Source: Nodosilinea sp. WJT8-NPBG4 (GTDB lineage Bacteria > Cyanobacteriota > Cyanobacteriia > Phormidesmidales > Phormidesmidaceae). Taken from it: a stretch of DNA of 64,000 nt. The notes under the pieces are model-generated. The model saw only the letters and a program-made list of their open reading frames with translations, was not told the DNA's origin and ran no database searches. The stretch covers positions 62,001 to 126,000 of the forward strand of contig JAHHHQ010000045.1 in the NCBI GenBank assembly GCA_019359285.1, given 5' to 3'. Both the position numbers and the translations under genes were made by a program. This document shows positions 63,600-64,000 of this stretch, in pieces; within the stretch, counting starts at the first letter, position 1, and every line of letters starts with the position of its first letter.

Positions 63600-64000
63600 C
63601 TATGACCTGTGGCTCAGTCCCACAACGTCCGCGATACTGGTTAGCTGATGCTCCTCTAGTTTGGCCAGAAGTCCTGCCAAGACCCGCCGCACCATCCAGG
63701 GGCCTTCATAGATCCAGCCGGTATAGACCTGGAGCAGCGTAGCCCCGGCGGTAATTTTATCCCAGGCATCAGCGGCGGTAAAAATACCCCCTACACCCAC
63801 AATTGGCAGGGTGCCCCCGGTGCGCTGGTAGATATAACGAATTACTTCGGTCGATCGCGACCTCAGCGGAGCGCCACTAATCCCCCCCGCCTCATCTACG
63901 ACGGCGTTGCCGGTCTGTAGCAGAGTCTTGGTTTTGAGGCTCTCCTTTGCGATCGTGGTGTTGGTGGCAATAATGCCCGCCAGTCCGTAGGCTTGAGCCA
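63600..64000 (-). CDS. pyrD: Dihydroorotate dehydrogenase (quinone), 5' end outside window
   Basis: The C-terminal 133 residues of a class 2 dihydroorotate dehydrogenase, the membrane-linked step of pyrimidine synthesis that passes electrons to quinone. The frame is open to the window edge. Family blocks: [12 protein letters not shown], then [62 protein letters not shown] (FMN phosphate-binding and quinone-side regions). The last residues are DVVGLSHRS. Convergent with the DUF58 gene. Confidence 0.95.
   Translation of the reverse strand, partial: AQAYGLAGIIATNTTIAKESLKTKTLLQTGNAVVDEAGGISGAPLRSRSTEVIRYIYQRTGGTLPIVGVGGIFTAADAWDKITAGATLLQVYTGWIYEGPWMVRRVLAGLLAKLEEHQLTSIADVVGLSHRS

Overview
The window looks like a chromosomal segment of a cyanobacterium, probably a Leptolyngbya/Nodosilinea-like filamentous or related lineage; that genus-level guess is inference from overall gene content. 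The phylum call is firm. It rests on acsF (oxidative cyclase of chlorophyll synthesis), ndhF and ndhD of the thylakoid NDH-1 complex, many cyanobacteria-restricted hypothetical families (DUF1997, DUF4079, TIGR04376-like, Npun_F0813-like), a plastoquinone-type chorismate lyase, and very frequent GCGATCGC (HIP1) octamers. Most of the sequence is GC-rich. No CRISPR array, rRNA operon, intact insertion sequence or prophage was seen.

Layout. 0-9.4 kb: 3' part of dnaK with its terminator, an exported barrel-like protein, acsF, a GIDE-domain membrane protein, an M48 metalloprotease, DUF4079 and DUF1997 proteins and an NAD(P)-binding atypical SDR. 9.45-12.5 kb: a visibly AT-richer island with a degraded reading frame, an ATP-grasp ligase coupled to an isoaspartyl peptidase/asparaginase, a tiny ORF and a large inverted repeat. 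12.5-29.8 kb: ppsA, an ABC-2 permease, a GST, a pair of coiled-coil proteins of unknown role, a holin-X/DUF4126 membrane cluster, an HTH protein with Ala/Glu and Asp-rich tracts, two tRNA-Arg genes (UCU and ACG), a rhomboid protease, DUF1643, an MFS transporter, moaC and a SAM hydroxide adenosyltransferase. 30-36.7 kb: DsbA-like protein, murG, an NTF2-like/cupin pair, a GspC-like protein and a TIGR04376-like protein.

37-41 kb holds ndhF1-ndhD1. At 41.7-45.3 kb a large multi-PAS/GAF/GGDEF signalling gene is interrupted by a frameshift in a run of nine A. 45.3-55.7 kb: a trypsin-like protease with PPC domains, a free-standing AtzF-like domain, chorismate lyase, a CDF metal transporter, sbcD, a CPBP protease, a TspO-like protein, recA with a possible LexA box, and a TRIC-type channel. 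55.7-58.7 kb is a small accessory locus: a TetR regulator divergent from a membrane protein, a small export protein and a cytochrome P450, with two matching operators between the divergent genes. A RelE-type toxin-antitoxin pair follows, then a four-gene DUF4129-DUF4350-MoxR-DUF58 operon with overlapping stop/start codons, and the 3' part of pyrD on the other strand.

Most genes are housekeeping or conserved cyanobacterial genes. The places most worth attention are the ATP-grasp/isoaspartyl peptidase island, the homopolymer-split GGDEF gene, the TetR/P450 locus with its duplicated palindromic operator, the LY-repeat coiled-coil pair, and the HTH/acidic protein.
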